Notes: generated from the letters alone by a model not told the origin. Shown: positions 8,524 to 18,018, counted from the stretch's first letter. The stretch is 64,000 nucleotides of DNA from Aequorivita sp. CIP111184 (GCF_900489465.1 NZ_UEFQ01000016.1:186001-250000), one strand, 5' to 3'. Made by a program: numbers and translations.

Positions 8524-10014
8524 TTAATGGGAAGATTTTAAAGAGGAAAAGAACACAAATCCAAAGCCCAAGAAAAGCATCAAATGAAACGGGAATAGTC
8601 CAAAATCTCCGCCTTGGTCCCCCACTACAAAAGCACTGTACATTCCAAAAGCAAAATAGAGCATCAGCACGCCTTCAAAAATCACGTTGGGCGAAATGTT
8701 TTTGGTGAGGTATTTATTTCCTTTCCAACTTTCTTTTAAGTTGCTAATATTGAATTTTGGAGTTCTAATGAATTCACTTTTCTTTCCAAAATGTCCTTCC
8801 AAAACTGCTATAGAATTGTGGAGCGAAAAACCCATCGCCACTGAAAAAAACGTAAAAAACATGGCGGAATATTTTAAAAAATGTTTAAAACCACCGCCAT
8901 AAATCACTTTGTACGTAAACCAATAACAGATAAAAAAGATAATCGTGCTTGCCACAAAGAAACTCATAACATAGAAATACATTTTTAAATGTTCGTATTC
9001 ATTTTTAATATAAAGCATTGGGATACTTAGTATAGCAACAATGAAGATATTTAAGAACATGGTACTGTTCAGCAGATGTAGAAAACTATGTATTTTGGTT
9101 TTGAAAGGAATGTCGGGACTTTTAAAAACGCGCCAAGCCATTTTCTGAAAGTTTTCTGCACCGCCTTTATTCCAACGAAATTGTTGCGAACGGGCTGCGC
9201 TAATTACCACAGGAAGTTCTGCGGGAGTTTCTACTTCTTCTAAAAATTTGAATTTCCAGTTTTTAAGCTGCGCCCGATAGCTGAGGTCCAAATCTTCCGT
9301 AAGGGTATCGCCTTCCCAATTGCCTGCATCCAGAATGCACTCTTTACGCCAAACACCTGCCGTTCCATTAAAATTTATAAAATGTCCTTTGCTGTTTCTT
9401 CCAACCTGCTCCAAAGTGAAATGTGCATCGAGCGCAAAAGCCTGTACGCGGGTAAGTATAGAATAATCACGGTTTAGGTGACCCCAACGGGTTTGAACTA
9501 CACCAATTTCAGGATCCTTAAAGTAAGGAATGGTATTTTTTAACCAGTTTTTCTTTGGAAGAAAATCTGCATCGAAAATTGCTATGTATTCGCCTTTGGC
9601 GGTTTTCAAACCTTCTTTTAGAGCACCAGCTTTGAATCCTTCACGGTTTTCACGAGTTACGTGTTGAATGTCTAATCCCGTTTTCTGTAGCTCTTGAATG
9701 TGTTTTGCAGTTTCTTCAAAAGACTCATCGGTGCTGTCGTCCAGCACTTGTATTTCAAGTTTGTCCTTTGGATAATCAATTTCCGCAATATTATTGAGCA
9801 AGCGATCCATTACATACAGTTCATTATAAACCGGCAGTTGAATAGTTACAAAGGGGATTTCTTTTTCTTTTGAAAAATCGAAAGTTGGGGAGTTTTTATG
9901 TTTTTTTCGAGCGCTTAAATAATTGAATAACAGGTTCAATTGTGCCAATGCGTACATAAAGATGAGGAGCAACGCAATGGTGTAAATTATAATGATTAGG
10001 GATTCAAGAATCAT
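8524..10014 (-). CDS. Membrane glycosyltransferase family 2, cellulose-synthase-like
   Basis: 496 residues with an N-terminal membrane segment (4-30), a GT2 catalytic domain and a C-terminal multi-pass region (about 308-490). All processive-type motifs are present: 'D-D' at 92-93, 'D-A-D' at 148-150, 'T-E-D' at 239-241 and 'Q-Q-F-R-W' at 277-281. These proteins use a nucleotide sugar at the cytoplasmic face and usually extrude a beta-linked glycan or glycosylate a membrane lipid. The product here is unknown. The start overlaps the end of the neighbouring GT2 gene by 11 bp, so the two are translationally coupled and probably serve one pathway. Confidence 0.9.
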   Translation of the reverse strand: MILESLIIIIYTIALLLIFMYALAQLNLLFNYLSARKKHKNSPTFDFSKEKEIPFVTIQLPVYNELYVMDRLLNNIAEIDYPKDKLEIQVLDDSTDESFEETAKHIQELQKTGLDIQHVTRENREGFKAGALKEGLKTAKGEYIAIFDADFLPKKNWLKNTIPYFKDPEIGVVQTRWGHLNRDYSILTRVQAFALDAHFTLEQVGRNSKGHFINFNGTAGVWRKECILDAGNWEGDTLTEDLDLSYRAQLKNWKFKFLEEVETPAELPVVISAARSQQFRWNKGGAENFQKMAWRVFKSPDIPFKTKIHSFLHLLNSTMFLNIFIVAILSIPMLYIKNEYEHLKMYFYVMSFFVASTIIFFICYWFTYKVIYGGGFKHFLKYSAMFFTFFSVAMGFSLHNSIAVLEGHFGKKSEFIRTPKFNISNLKESWKGNKYLTKNISPNVIFEGVLMLYFAFGMYSAFVVGDQGGDFGLFPFHLMLFLGFGFVFFSSLKSSH

Positions 10015-10705
10015 TTTTGAAACTATATTTAAAAATCCAGGTCAAGATTTTTATGCCAGCAAATATAGCACCTTTTACCGTACCTGAAACTTTTGAGACA
10101 CCTATACGATTTTTGTATTTTACAGGAATTTCAATATAGGTATATTTCTTTTTCAATACTTTCAGTTGCATTTCTACTGTCCATCCGTAGGTTTTGTCTT
10201 CCATGTTTAGCGCAATAAGCTTTTCATACTTAATGGCGCGAAAAGGTCCGAGATCGGTAAACGTTGAATTGAAAAAAAGACTCATTAATTTGGTTGCCAG
10301 TTCGTTGCCGAAGCGTTGCGGAAAAGTCATAGACCCAGTTTCGCGCAATTCTTTTACTCGGGCACCCACTACAAAATCGATATCGTTCTCGATAATAGGT
10401 GCGATAATTTTTGTCAATTCCTCAGGATAATCACTATAATCTCCATCCAGAAAGACCACAATATTTGGTTTTGTGTTTTCTTCTGAAATGTATTCCATTC
10501 CTTTTAAACAAGCATTTCCATAGCCAGCATTTGGTTGAAAAAGCACGGTTGCTCCAGCTTTTTTGGCAACTTCTGCAGTGGTATCGGTAGAATTGTTATC
10601 TACAACAATTATTTCTGAAACGATACTTGGAATTTCAGCAATCACCTTCCCAATAGAATCTTCTTCGTTAAAAGCGGGAATGATTACTTTAATATTTTTT
10701 TGCAT
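10004..10705 (-). CDS. Glycosyltransferase family 2, DPM1/polyprenyl-phosphate type
   Basis: 233 residues with a GT-A fold: 'V-I-I-P-A-F-N-E-E-D-S-I' near the N-terminus, 'V-V-D-N-N-S-T-D' around 34-41 and 'F-L-D-G-D-Y-S-D' with the metal-binding acidic pair near 89-95. The C-terminus is amphipathic rather than clearly transmembrane. The overall form resembles dolichyl/polyprenyl-phosphate sugar synthases, which load a sugar from a nucleotide donor on a lipid carrier. It overlaps the next gene and so probably feeds the downstream membrane GT2. Donor and acceptor cannot be inferred. Confidence 0.88.
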   Translation of the reverse strand: MQKNIKVIIPAFNEEDSIGKVIAEIPSIVSEIIVVDNNSTDTTAEVAKKAGATVLFQPNAGYGNACLKGMEYISEENTKPNIVVFLDGDYSDYPEELTKIIAPIIENDIDFVVGARVKELRETGSMTFPQRFGNELATKLMSLFFNSTFTDLGPFRAIKYEKLIALNMEDKTYGWTVEMQLKVLKKKYTYIEIPVKYKNRIGVSKVSGTVKGAIFAGIKILTWIFKYSFKNDS

Positions 10706-10807
10706 TAAAAACTGTTGGTTTTATGGATTGCGAAGTTGATAAAAATTTGTGACAATCCTTTGGACGGAAGTGATGGTAATAGCTAACAGATTTTAAGCGA
10801 AAATCCT

Positions 10808-12394
10808 TTATTTGTTAACATAGCTCATCAAATCCAAATCGTTCCCAAGCAGAATTTCGTTGCTGTCAATTCGTTTTTCAAGGGGTCCATTTTCAAGTTT
10901 TAAAACCCCACGAGGGCAAACTGCAGAGCAAATTCCGCAGCCAACGCAACTGGAACGCACAATATTTTCACCTTTTTGAGCATAAGCGCGAACATCGATA
11001 CCCATTTCGCAATAGGTAGAGCAATTTCCGCAACTAATACATTGTCCACCGTTGGTAGTTATTCTGAAACGCGAAAACAAGCGTTGCTGAAAGCCAAGAA
11101 TTGCAGCCATTGGGCAACCAAAACGGCACCAAACGCGACTGCCAAAAATAGGATAGAACCCAACACCAATTACTCCGCTAAATACAGCTCCAATCATAAA
11201 ACCATACGATTGACGCAAAGTTTCAGCTTCAAAAAGAAACAAGGTTTTCCCCGTAGTATAATGTAGCGCAATCAATGCAATTATAATTACGAAATAAGCA
11301 ATAGAACCAATTCGGGCATCTTTTTGTAATTCTTCTCTTTTAAAAATCCAAACACCTAAAAACACTAGGGTTAAGAGTGCGGCTACACTAATAAGAAAGA
11401 CATCTTTCGTCAGCCAATATTTTGAACTGTCATCGCCTAAATAAGAGTGAATCACTGCTGTGGTCATTAAAACCACAAAAACCAAAACGCTGTGAATTAC
11501 CCAACGTTCCACTTTCCAAGCTACCTGCCTTTTATCGCTTAAATGACGAAAAGGATCCCCAGCGGTTTCTGCCAAGCCACCACAACCGCAAACCCATGAG
11601 CAGTACCATCGTTTACCGTATTTATAGGTTAATATTGGAGTAATTATAAAGATTGATACAACCCCAAAAATTAGAAGTCCTAAACCAATATCTCCAGCGG
11701 AAATAAATTCATCTACTCGATATTGTTCAAAATTATAATAATTGAGTGGCCAAATATTTTTTAGATCGTAATATGGTAATTTAAAACTATCTGAGTTTAA
11801 ACGGGACATAAGTTCCGGTATTAAAAAAGCAAAACCTAATTGAAAAAACATAACTGAAAACGTCCGAAGTTTTTCGTATTTGTTATGGCGGTATTTTAGA
11901 ATGAATTTTATTCCAAAAGCCAATATGGCTACTGTGTAAAGGGTGCCATAAACAAACCATTGACTTGCAGGCCCACCGTTCAGCAATTTGCTCAACGGGT
12001 CAAAAAGTGCAACAATGCCCTTATTTTCACCATCCTGAACTAAACCTAAATATTGTGGAAACCAATAAAGAACAACATAGAAAAGTGTGACAATTATTCC
12101 TAAAATCCAAGCCCAGAATCCACGGGAGGAAAGCGATTTAAAATAAACCCCATCGTTTTTTATTCCTTCGTGTTTATTTAAATACGCTGCAGTGGAAAAC
12201 CAAATAATTCCAGTACCGATCATAACCAAAGAAAGGGTTAGCCATAAAGGTTTATTAGGAAAATCTAGGTTGAAAAATGCCAAAAAAAGTACCGCTAAGC
12301 CAATAAGACCAATGGCTGAAGCAATTTTTTGTTGGGTATTGATGGTTTTTGGCGGCTCGCCCGTAAGGGACATATTTCGTTGAACAGTGCTCAT
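10808..12394 (-). CDS. Polytopic membrane 4Fe-4S protein, NapH/NosR/CcoG-like
   Basis: 528 residues with about ten hydrophobic segments. Two quinol-dehydrogenase-type cysteine motifs lie in the membrane domain: 'W-Y-C-S-W-V-C-G-C-G-G' around 266-276 and 'W-C-R-F-G-C-P-M' around 424-431. The C-terminal part holds two classic ferredoxin clusters, 'C-I-S-C-G-N-C-S-T-Y-C' and 'C-V-G-C-G-I-C-S-A-V-C-P'. The protein would pass electrons between quinone or a soluble donor and a partner at the membrane. It follows the FAD/NAD reductase gene by 3 bp, so the pair is likely one NAD(P)H-linked electron-transfer unit. The terminal acceptor is not encoded nearby. Confidence 0.85.
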   Translation of the reverse strand: MSTVQRNMSLTGEPPKTINTQQKIASAIGLIGLAVLFLAFFNLDFPNKPLWLTLSLVMIGTGIIWFSTAAYLNKHEGIKNDGVYFKSLSSRGFWAWILGIIVTLFYVVLYWFPQYLGLVQDGENKGIVALFDPLSKLLNGGPASQWFVYGTLYTVAILAFGIKFILKYRHNKYEKLRTFSVMFFQLGFAFLIPELMSRLNSDSFKLPYYDLKNIWPLNYYNFEQYRVDEFISAGDIGLGLLIFGVVSIFIITPILTYKYGKRWYCSWVCGCGGLAETAGDPFRHLSDKRQVAWKVERWVIHSVLVFVVLMTTAVIHSYLGDDSSKYWLTKDVFLISVAALLTLVFLGVWIFKREELQKDARIGSIAYFVIIIALIALHYTTGKTLFLFEAETLRQSYGFMIGAVFSGVIGVGFYPIFGSRVWCRFGCPMAAILGFQQRLFSRFRITTNGGQCISCGNCSTYCEMGIDVRAYAQKGENIVRSSCVGCGICSAVCPRGVLKLENGPLEKRIDSNEILLGNDLDLMSYVNK

Positions 12395-12397
12395 AAA

Positions 12398-13699
12398 TTA
12401 TACAGTTACAGATTGATTGAAGTATGCTGCCTGAATTTCCTTTTCATAATTTTTGAAAAATTCAGGATCAAAATTGGCTTGTTTTAGGTTTTGGATTACG
12501 TAATCCACACTTCTTTTTTCATTAAGCCATCTATCAAAGACCTCGTGTTTCATTCGAATTCCGAAAGTGTTTATACCCAAGAATTCTCCTGATTCTTTTT
12601 TATATGAAATGGTTATACACCTAAGATCGCTCTTGCATTTCCAATGAAATTGTGCTTCGTACTCTTTTTTTCTGCTTTCTGAAAAAACCCAGCCGTAGGT
12701 TTGGTATTCAATATCAAAAAACTTAGCGCTATTAAACCAGTTTCCAGGATTGTATTCAAATGTTTTATCGCAAATGGTTTGTGCCAAAGCTTCGCCCATC
12801 ATCCTTCCCGTATACCAAACAGCTTCCACAGGCGGCCGATTCCCGATAGCTTCACGTTGTTGCGCACAGTCGCCAATGGCATATACATTTTTAATATTGG
12901 TTTCTAGTAATCGGTTTACCAAAATACCTTTGTCTGTTTCAATTTTTGAATTTTTCAGAAAAGAAATTTGTGGTTTTACACCCGTAGTAATTCCAACTAC
13001 GCCACATGGAATTTCTTCTCCCGTTTTTGTGACAATTGCACGAACGTGACCTTTTTCGTCGGCTAAAATTTTATCAAGTTCTGAATTATGCCGAAGATCT
13101 ACACCGTGGGAAATTATGTGGCGCGAAATCATTTCTGCTTCAGGCTTTGGGAGTACTCCAGTCCAAAAAGCATCTTCACGAACCAGCATTGTTACTTCAA
13201 TATTTCGGGTACGGAGCATTTCGGCCATTTCTACACCAATCAGGCCGCCGCCAATAATTACAGCACGGGGACATTCTTTATTATTTGGGGCGTATTTTTC
13301 CAAGTCTTCCAAATCCTGTTTGGAAACCAATCCTTGTACTCCCTTTAAATCTTGGCCTTCCCAATCATAATAACTTGTCACGGAACCTGTGGCTAATATC
13401 AATTTGTCGTAAGTTATTGACCCACCTTCTTTAAAGTGAAGCGTTTGATTGTCGGTATCAACTTTTTCAACATACCCTTTTTTAAGCTCCAGTCTATTTT
13501 TTCCCCAAAACCAACTTTCGTAGGGTTCAATATCGCGCCATCGCATATGGCCCATATATACATACATTAAAGCAGTGCGGGAGAAAAAATGATCAGTTTC
13601 TGCAGAAATTATGGTTATCTTTTTATCGGAAATTTTTCTTATATGCCTTGCTGCTGTTACGCCCGCAATGCCGTTGCCTATAATGACGATGTGCTCCAT
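12398..13699 (-). CDS. FAD/NAD(P)-dependent oxidoreductase (pyridine nucleotide-disulfide family)
   Basis: 433 residues with two Rossmann dinucleotide motifs: 'I-I-G-N-G-I-A-G-V-T-A-A' at the N-terminus for FAD, and 'V-I-I-G-G-G-L-I-G-V-E-M-A-E' around 148-161 for NAD(P)H. There is also 'L-I-L-A-T-G-S' and the FAD-binding 'V-Y-A-I-G-D-C-A' near 290. There is no redox-active CxxC, so it resembles ferredoxin or rubredoxin reductases and NirB-type N-terminal domains rather than disulfide reductases. The extra C-terminal ~100 residues have no motif I recognise. It is the first gene of a tight pair with the NapH-like ferredoxin membrane protein, the probable electron partner. Confidence 0.85.
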   Translation of the reverse strand: MEHIVIIGNGIAGVTAARHIRKISDKKITIISAETDHFFSRTALMYVYMGHMRWRDIEPYESWFWGKNRLELKKGYVEKVDTDNQTLHFKEGGSITYDKLILATGSVTSYYDWEGQDLKGVQGLVSKQDLEDLEKYAPNNKECPRAVIIGGGLIGVEMAEMLRTRNIEVTMLVREDAFWTGVLPKPEAEMISRHIISHGVDLRHNSELDKILADEKGHVRAIVTKTGEEIPCGVVGITTGVKPQISFLKNSKIETDKGILVNRLLETNIKNVYAIGDCAQQREAIGNRPPVEAVWYTGRMMGEALAQTICDKTFEYNPGNWFNSAKFFDIEYQTYGWVFSESRKKEYEAQFHWKCKSDLRCITISYKKESGEFLGINTFGIRMKHEVFDRWLNEKRSVDYVIQNLKQANFDPEFFKNYEKEIQAAYFNQSVTV

Positions 13700-13838
13700 A
13701 ATTGAATTAGTATTTGGTTGGTATTTCTTCAGTCGTTTATAAATTTACGGAATTACAGTTGGCGCAGTTTGAAAAGAGATATTAAAGTTTCTATAATTCT
13801 AAAATATTATACTAAATTCATCAATAATTTATTTTAAA

Positions 13839-14915
13839 ATGACCAAATCACTTTTCTTGCTAATTTGTGCTTTTCTTTTTTCTATTCTTATGGGATGCGG
13901 GCAAAAGCGTGATTCTTCAAAATTGCTAATTACTCAACAAAATGAAGAAGTAATTAAAGAGCCTACTTTTCCAAAAATAAATGGAGTTAGTTTCGTGGCT
14001 TCCAAAGATTCTATTTTGGAAGAAAATATAGCGCCCCTCAAAAATATTCATGCAGACTACGCAGCAATTATGCCTTTCGGTTTTATTAAAAGTTTGGAAC
14101 ATCCTGAGATTATTTATAATCAGGAAAGACAATGGTTTGGCGAAAGGCGCGAAGGTGCAAAGCAATACATAGAAATACTCCATAAAAACGAAATTAAAGT
14201 TATGATGAAACCACAAATTTGGGTGTGGCGTGGCGAGTTTACAGGGTTGCTGAAAATGGCTTCGGAAGAGGATTGGGTTGAACTTGAAAAATCATACAAA
14301 AAATTTATACTGGATTTTGCGAAAGTTGCTGAAGTAGAAAAGGTAGAAATCTTCTGCATAGGTACAGAGTTGGAAAAATTTATTGAACACCGTCCAGAAT
14401 ATTGGCGAAATCTGATTGCTGAAGTAAGAAAAGTTTACAACGGAAAATTAACCTATGCCGCCAATTGGGATGAATACAAAGGCGTACCGTTTTGGAATAC
14501 TTTGGATTATATTGGTGTAGACGCCTATTTTCCAGTTTCGGAAAGTAAAACCCCAACTATTGAAGAATCACGAAATGGTTGGCAACGTTGGAAAAATGAA
14601 TTGAAAGTAGTTTCAGAAAGAGAAAATAAAAAAATTCTATTTACCGAATACGGCTACCGAAGCGTCGATTTCGCGGGAAAGGAACCTTGGGAAAGTAACT
14701 ATAAATTAACTTCCATAAATTTTGAAGCGCAAAATAATACGTTACGAGGTTTATATGAAGAAGTTTGGAATGAACAATGGTTTGCTGGCGGATTTCTTTG
14801 GAAATGGTTTATTGCACACGAGAGAGTTGGCGGAGAAACGGACAACCAGTTTACACCACAAAATAAACCTGCAGAAGTTATTGTGGCAAAATTTTATAAA
14901 AAGTTCGGAAAATAA
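13839..14915 (+). CDS. GH113-like glycoside hydrolase lipoprotein
   Basis: 358 residues. The N-terminus is a lipoprotein signal with the acylated Cys at residue 20 (L-M-G-C). The rest is a TIM-barrel with features of GH113 beta-mannanases: 'G-V-S-F-V-A-S-K-D-S-I', 'Y-A-A-I-M-P-F-G-F', 'K-P-Q-I-W-V-W', a likely acid/base Glu177 in 'C-I-G-T-E-L-E' and a likely nucleophile Glu270 in 'F-T-E-Y-G-Y-R-S'. It would act at the cell surface or in the periplasm on mannan-like or other beta-linked sugars. It stands alone, with no SusCD or other CAZymes immediately beside it, so the substrate is open. Confidence 0.8.
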   Translation: MTKSLFLLICAFLFSILMGCGQKRDSSKLLITQQNEEVIKEPTFPKINGVSFVASKDSILEENIAPLKNIHADYAAIMPFGFIKSLEHPEIIYNQERQWFGERREGAKQYIEILHKNEIKVMMKPQIWVWRGEFTGLLKMASEEDWVELEKSYKKFILDFAKVAEVEKVEIFCIGTELEKFIEHRPEYWRNLIAEVRKVYNGKLTYAANWDEYKGVPFWNTLDYIGVDAYFPVSESKTPTIEESRNGWQRWKNELKVVSERENKKILFTEYGYRSVDFAGKEPWESNYKLTSINFEAQNNTLRGLYEEVWNEQWFAGGFLWKWFIAHERVGGETDNQFTPQNKPAEVIVAKFYKKFGK

Positions 14916-14927
14916 AGCAGATTTGAA

Positions 14928-15362
14928 TTATCGGTGCTTTTTCATTTCTTCTAGATAATCCTTGGCAATAGCTGTTTTTTGAGTTTCAGAGAATACCTTT
15001 CCAGCAAGTTGAAAAAAAGTGTGTTCTTCATCGTCAAGATGGTGCTCTACTTTTTCACACAACTGTTTTGCATACACCAACCAAGCTGGTGAGTCCATAT
15101 GGGTATCATCAATTTTCTCCATTAATTCATCCATTTCATGATGTTCGGCTATTCCGTGGCGAGCGTGTTCCTGCATCATGTCGTTATGTATCAACGGAGA
15201 ATAGAAAGTACGCTCCTCAGCGTCAGCGTGAATTTGTAGTTCGTGTTTCAATTTCTCCCACATTTCCTTTCTACCTTTTGATTCACCCGAAGTAGATGTT
15301 ACCAGACGGCATAATTCACGTTGTTTGTCGTGGTCTTTTCTAATGGCTTCAAATATATTCAT
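14928..15362 (-). CDS. Hemerythrin HHE-domain protein
   Basis: 144 residues forming a four-helix bundle of the hemerythrin/HHE type. Metal-ligand candidates are the early His in 'I-R-K-D-H-D-K-Q', 'H-A-D-A-E-E-R-T-F-Y' in helix 2, 'A-E-H-H-E-M-D' in helix 3 and 'V-E-H-H-L-D-D-E-E-H-T-F-F' in helix 4. Such proteins bind a diiron site and are linked to O2, NO or peroxide sensing or to iron storage. It is the last gene on this strand after the arsenosugar-type array, 85 bp beyond the GT2 gene, so a link to that pathway is possible but unproven. Confidence 0.9.
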   Translation of the reverse strand: MNIFEAIRKDHDKQRELCRLVTSTSGESKGRKEMWEKLKHELQIHADAEERTFYSPLIHNDMMQEHARHGIAEHHEMDELMEKIDDTHMDSPAWLVYAKQLCEKVEHHLDDEEHTFFQLAGKVFSETQKTAIAKDYLEEMKKHR

Positions 15363-15447
15363 GGCTATACTTTTATATGATTTTAACTACAATATCCTAA
15401 AAATTTTCCAAATAGAAAAAGTTGAAAAGAGAAATATGTAAAACTGT

Positions 15448-16206
15448 TTATTTTTCAACTATTTGCTGGGAAATTTTTTGATCTGAAATTTTTTTAGCGT
15501 GCACTTCTTTTATATTTTTCAAATAATAATTGTGCAGTTCCTTCGCGTCTGCTCCCATCCATCGCTTCACATAAATAACCCAAAAATGATACTGTAGGTT
15601 CCAAACACCTTTTTGTTTATAAAGACGTGCAGAAGTGGTTAGCAATTGCTGTATAACTACAAATTGCTTCCGTTTGTAAAGTTCATTTATTAAAATATTG
15701 TCTTCGTAAATAACATAAGTTTCATTAAAACCACCAATTTCCTCAAAAAGGTGTTTGGTAATAAACTGACTTTGGTCTCCTCCACGGCAAGCTCGCCAAC
15801 TAAATTTAGTGAACCATCCCGCCATTTGCAACCACCAATGGTTGCTATCAAATTTCATTCGGAAACAGCCAGCTGGATTTCCATTATCAACTTCGGAAAT
15901 AATATATTTGTCGAAATTTTTTGGCGGAAAAGAATCTGCATGCAGAAAATAAAGAATTCTGCCTGAGGTTACGCTTGCGCCTTTATTCATCTGTTTTGCG
16001 CGGCCTTTTTCTGAAGTTGTTAGCTGAACGGAAATTGATTGCGATTCGGAAAATTCCTTAATGATTTTGGGAGTTCCGTCAATGCTTCCCCCATCCACCA
16101 AAATAATTTCCAACTCGTTTTCCTCAGAAATGTTTTCCGAAAGATGGGTCAATAGTTTTTCAATGGTAGCGGCTTCGTTTAAAACCGGGATGACGATACT
16201 TATCAT
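15448..16206 (-). CDS. TIGR04283-type glycosyltransferase (arsenosugar locus)
   Basis: 252-residue GT2 enzyme with 'I-V-I-P-V-L-N-E-A' at the N-terminus, 'L-V-D-G-G-S-I-D-G-T' around 36-45, 'E-K-G-R-A-K-Q-M-N-K-G' near 66-76, 'F-L-H-A-D-S' as the DxD-like metal site and the family mark 'C-R-G-G-D-Q-S-Q-F'. This combination is that of the 'transferase 2, rSAM-associated' family, named for its co-occurrence with ArsS and now annotated as arsenosugar glycosyltransferase. The presumed task is adding a sugar or glycerol-type aglycone to the arsenic-containing ribose. It is 52 bp after the DUF547 gene and belongs to the same one-strand array. Confidence 0.88.
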   Translation of the reverse strand: MISIVIPVLNEAATIEKLLTHLSENISEENELEIILVDGGSIDGTPKIIKEFSESQSISVQLTTSEKGRAKQMNKGASVTSGRILYFLHADSFPPKNFDKYIISEVDNGNPAGCFRMKFDSNHWWLQMAGWFTKFSWRACRGGDQSQFITKHLFEEIGGFNETYVIYEDNILINELYKRKQFVVIQQLLTTSARLYKQKGVWNLQYHFWVIYVKRWMGADAKELHNYYLKNIKEVHAKKISDQKISQQIVEK

Positions 16207-16258
16207 TAAAAAGTTTCAGTTTCCTTTAAAATATGATTTTTCATTTTCAACAGAAAAC

Positions 16259-17062
16259 TTATTTCTGCTCATTCAAATCCCAATTATAATCTTTGTAGGC
16301 AATTGTAGCTCCTGTGTTTATTTTAGTTTTGGAATATTGATTAATAAAACCAATCACATTCTGCTTTCCGTCTACTTTAAAATCTTTTTGATACCAATCA
16401 AAAATGGAGGAAATTTTGGGGTTTGAAGCGGAAATATCGTTTTTATCACTATTGATAAATTCCTTTACGGCACGGTCCAGTTGCTCATTAATTTTGGCAG
16501 CAGTATATGCTTCGTTTATCAATTTGGGACAGGAAATAGAAGCGCAATTTATAGCGAAATGGATTCGCGGCTCATTCATTTTACGAAGAATTCCGTTTTC
16601 AATTCCGCCCAGTGAAAGTTCTTTATTTCCAACGGTAACACGACCTTTGGTCCAAGCGCCATCAATATCTTTTATACTTTTAGTGGGGTAATTTTCAACG
16701 ATTAACTTTACTGTTGCAGCATTGTATAGGTTTATGTAATATGCTAATAATTCCTGTACACTCCAATCGTCGGCAGGATTTTTTTCAGAAAGCATCTTAA
16801 GGTAATCGTCCAGTTTTGCTTTGTCATTTTTAAATCCTTTGTAATCAACTAAACCAGCATTGTTAACGTATTTTTTCAGCAATTTGTCCCATTGTGTATG
16901 ATCTAAATTTACTGCCGAGTTAGCAGTAGTTGAAGTAAGTTCCGTTTTAACTTCTTTAGTTGGTTGCCCTTGGCTGCTAACGCCTGCAGCAGAAAGAAGA
17001 TTACAACTTTGCATCGTAAAAATCACAAATAGTACTGTGGCAATATTAAATAAGGTTTTCAT
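16259..17062 (-). CDS. DUF547 lipoprotein
   Basis: 267 residues. The N-terminal 'I-F-T-M-Q-S-C' is a lipobox with Cys at residue 20, so the protein is probably membrane-anchored in the periplasm. The DUF547 core is clear: 'W-D-K-L-L-K-K-Y-V-N-N-A-G-L-V-D-Y', 'L-A-Y-Y-I-N-L-Y-N-A', 'H-F-A-I-N-C-A-S-I-S-C-P' and 'F-D-W-Y-Q-K-D-F'. The conserved Cys and His suggest a papain-like or transglutaminase-like active site, but no biochemistry defines the family. Genes of this type recur in arsenosugar-type loci of flavobacteria, as here. Confidence 0.88.
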   Translation of the reverse strand: MKTLFNIATVLFVIFTMQSCNLLSAAGVSSQGQPTKEVKTELTSTTANSAVNLDHTQWDKLLKKYVNNAGLVDYKGFKNDKAKLDDYLKMLSEKNPADDWSVQELLAYYINLYNAATVKLIVENYPTKSIKDIDGAWTKGRVTVGNKELSLGGIENGILRKMNEPRIHFAINCASISCPKLINEAYTAAKINEQLDRAVKEFINSDKNDISASNPKISSIFDWYQKDFKVDGKQNVIGFINQYSKTKINTGATIAYKDYNWDLNEQK

Positions 17063-17105
17063 TTTAATTTGTAGTTTAAGTTTCTAATATCTACGAAACA
17101 TTTCA

Positions 17106-17987
17106 TTATTTGGTTTTGATTGGATAAAGCTCCTGTTCCATAAAATTCTTTGGAAAATTTTCATCTCCATCAAAGCCCAGCTCAATGTCACGGCCATTAT
17201 AGGGGATGTGATTTGTTTTGAAAAGGTAATCCCAAAGGCTCAAACTAATTCCATAATTAACGCCATATTGTGCATGTTTTGGCAAAATTTTAGCGTGGTG
17301 CCAGATGTGCATTTTAGGATTGTTGAACACATATTTGAATATTCCATAATCCCATCCAATATTAGCGTGATTTAAATGCCCAATAGCAAGCGCTGAGAAA
17401 TGAACTATTGCAACTGCTTCAACGTCAAAACCGCCAATAATTGCTAATGGAATGTAAAGCAAAGATTTGTAAACAACGGGTTCCATCCAATGGTAGCGAA
17501 GATGTGCGGCAAAGCCCATTTCCTTAACAGAATGGTGCAATTTATGAAAATTCCAAAGCCATGGAACTCGGTGGAGCAAGCGATGCGTGTTCCACTGAAC
17601 AAAATCTGTAACCAAGAAAAAAACTACAAGCCCTAGCCCAAAGGGAAGTGTATTCAAATTAATTAATTGAAAATCTGAAATATTCAAACCAATAAATCCT
17701 AATAAATCATTGAACAATGTTTCCGTCGCATTGGATAGGAAAATAAGCACAATTAAATTCAGTAGAAAAAAATTGAAGAACATATAAAAAGTGTCCAGCC
17801 AAAAATCCTTTCGGAAGACTTTTTGGTTCTTTCGCCACGGAAATAGTAGCTCCAAAATCCAAACTAAAAGAGATAATATAATCAGGCCATAGAAATAATT
17901 TTCCCAATGGAAACTGGTTATTTCGCTCCATAAATAATTGAAGTAACCACTATAGGAATTTTTGAATATTTCGAAGTATTTTTCCAA
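17106..17987 (-). CDS. Sterol desaturase / fatty acid hydroxylase family membrane protein
   Basis: 293 residues with four or so membrane segments (about 35-55, 75-98, 120-140 and 175-200). The diiron histidine boxes of the family are all visible: 'H-R-L-L-H' (149-153 region), 'H-K-L-H-H' and 'H-I-W-H-H' followed by 'K-H-A-Q-Y-G-V-N-Y-G'. Members hydroxylate or desaturate lipid substrates in the membrane using O2. In this array it could modify a lipid part of an arsenolipid or act independently; nothing in the sequence decides. It lies 31 bp after the nucleoside phosphorylase gene. Confidence 0.88.
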   Translation of the reverse strand: MEKYFEIFKNSYSGYFNYLWSEITSFHWENYFYGLIILSLLVWILELLFPWRKNQKVFRKDFWLDTFYMFFNFFLLNLIVLIFLSNATETLFNDLLGFIGLNISDFQLINLNTLPFGLGLVVFFLVTDFVQWNTHRLLHRVPWLWNFHKLHHSVKEMGFAAHLRYHWMEPVVYKSLLYIPLAIIGGFDVEAVAIVHFSALAIGHLNHANIGWDYGIFKYVFNNPKMHIWHHAKILPKHAQYGVNYGISLSLWDYLFKTNHIPYNGRDIELGFDGDENFPKNFMEQELYPIKTK

Positions 17988-18018
17988 TGTTTATTTTGTC
18001 GCAATAATACGAGTTTGT

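Noticed and set aside
14914-14940. Short inverted repeat AAAGCA/TGCTTT as a terminator between the GH113-like and hemerythrin genes
   Set aside because: Only six base pairs with a long loop, and it overlaps the hemerythrin C-terminal codons; too weak to call.
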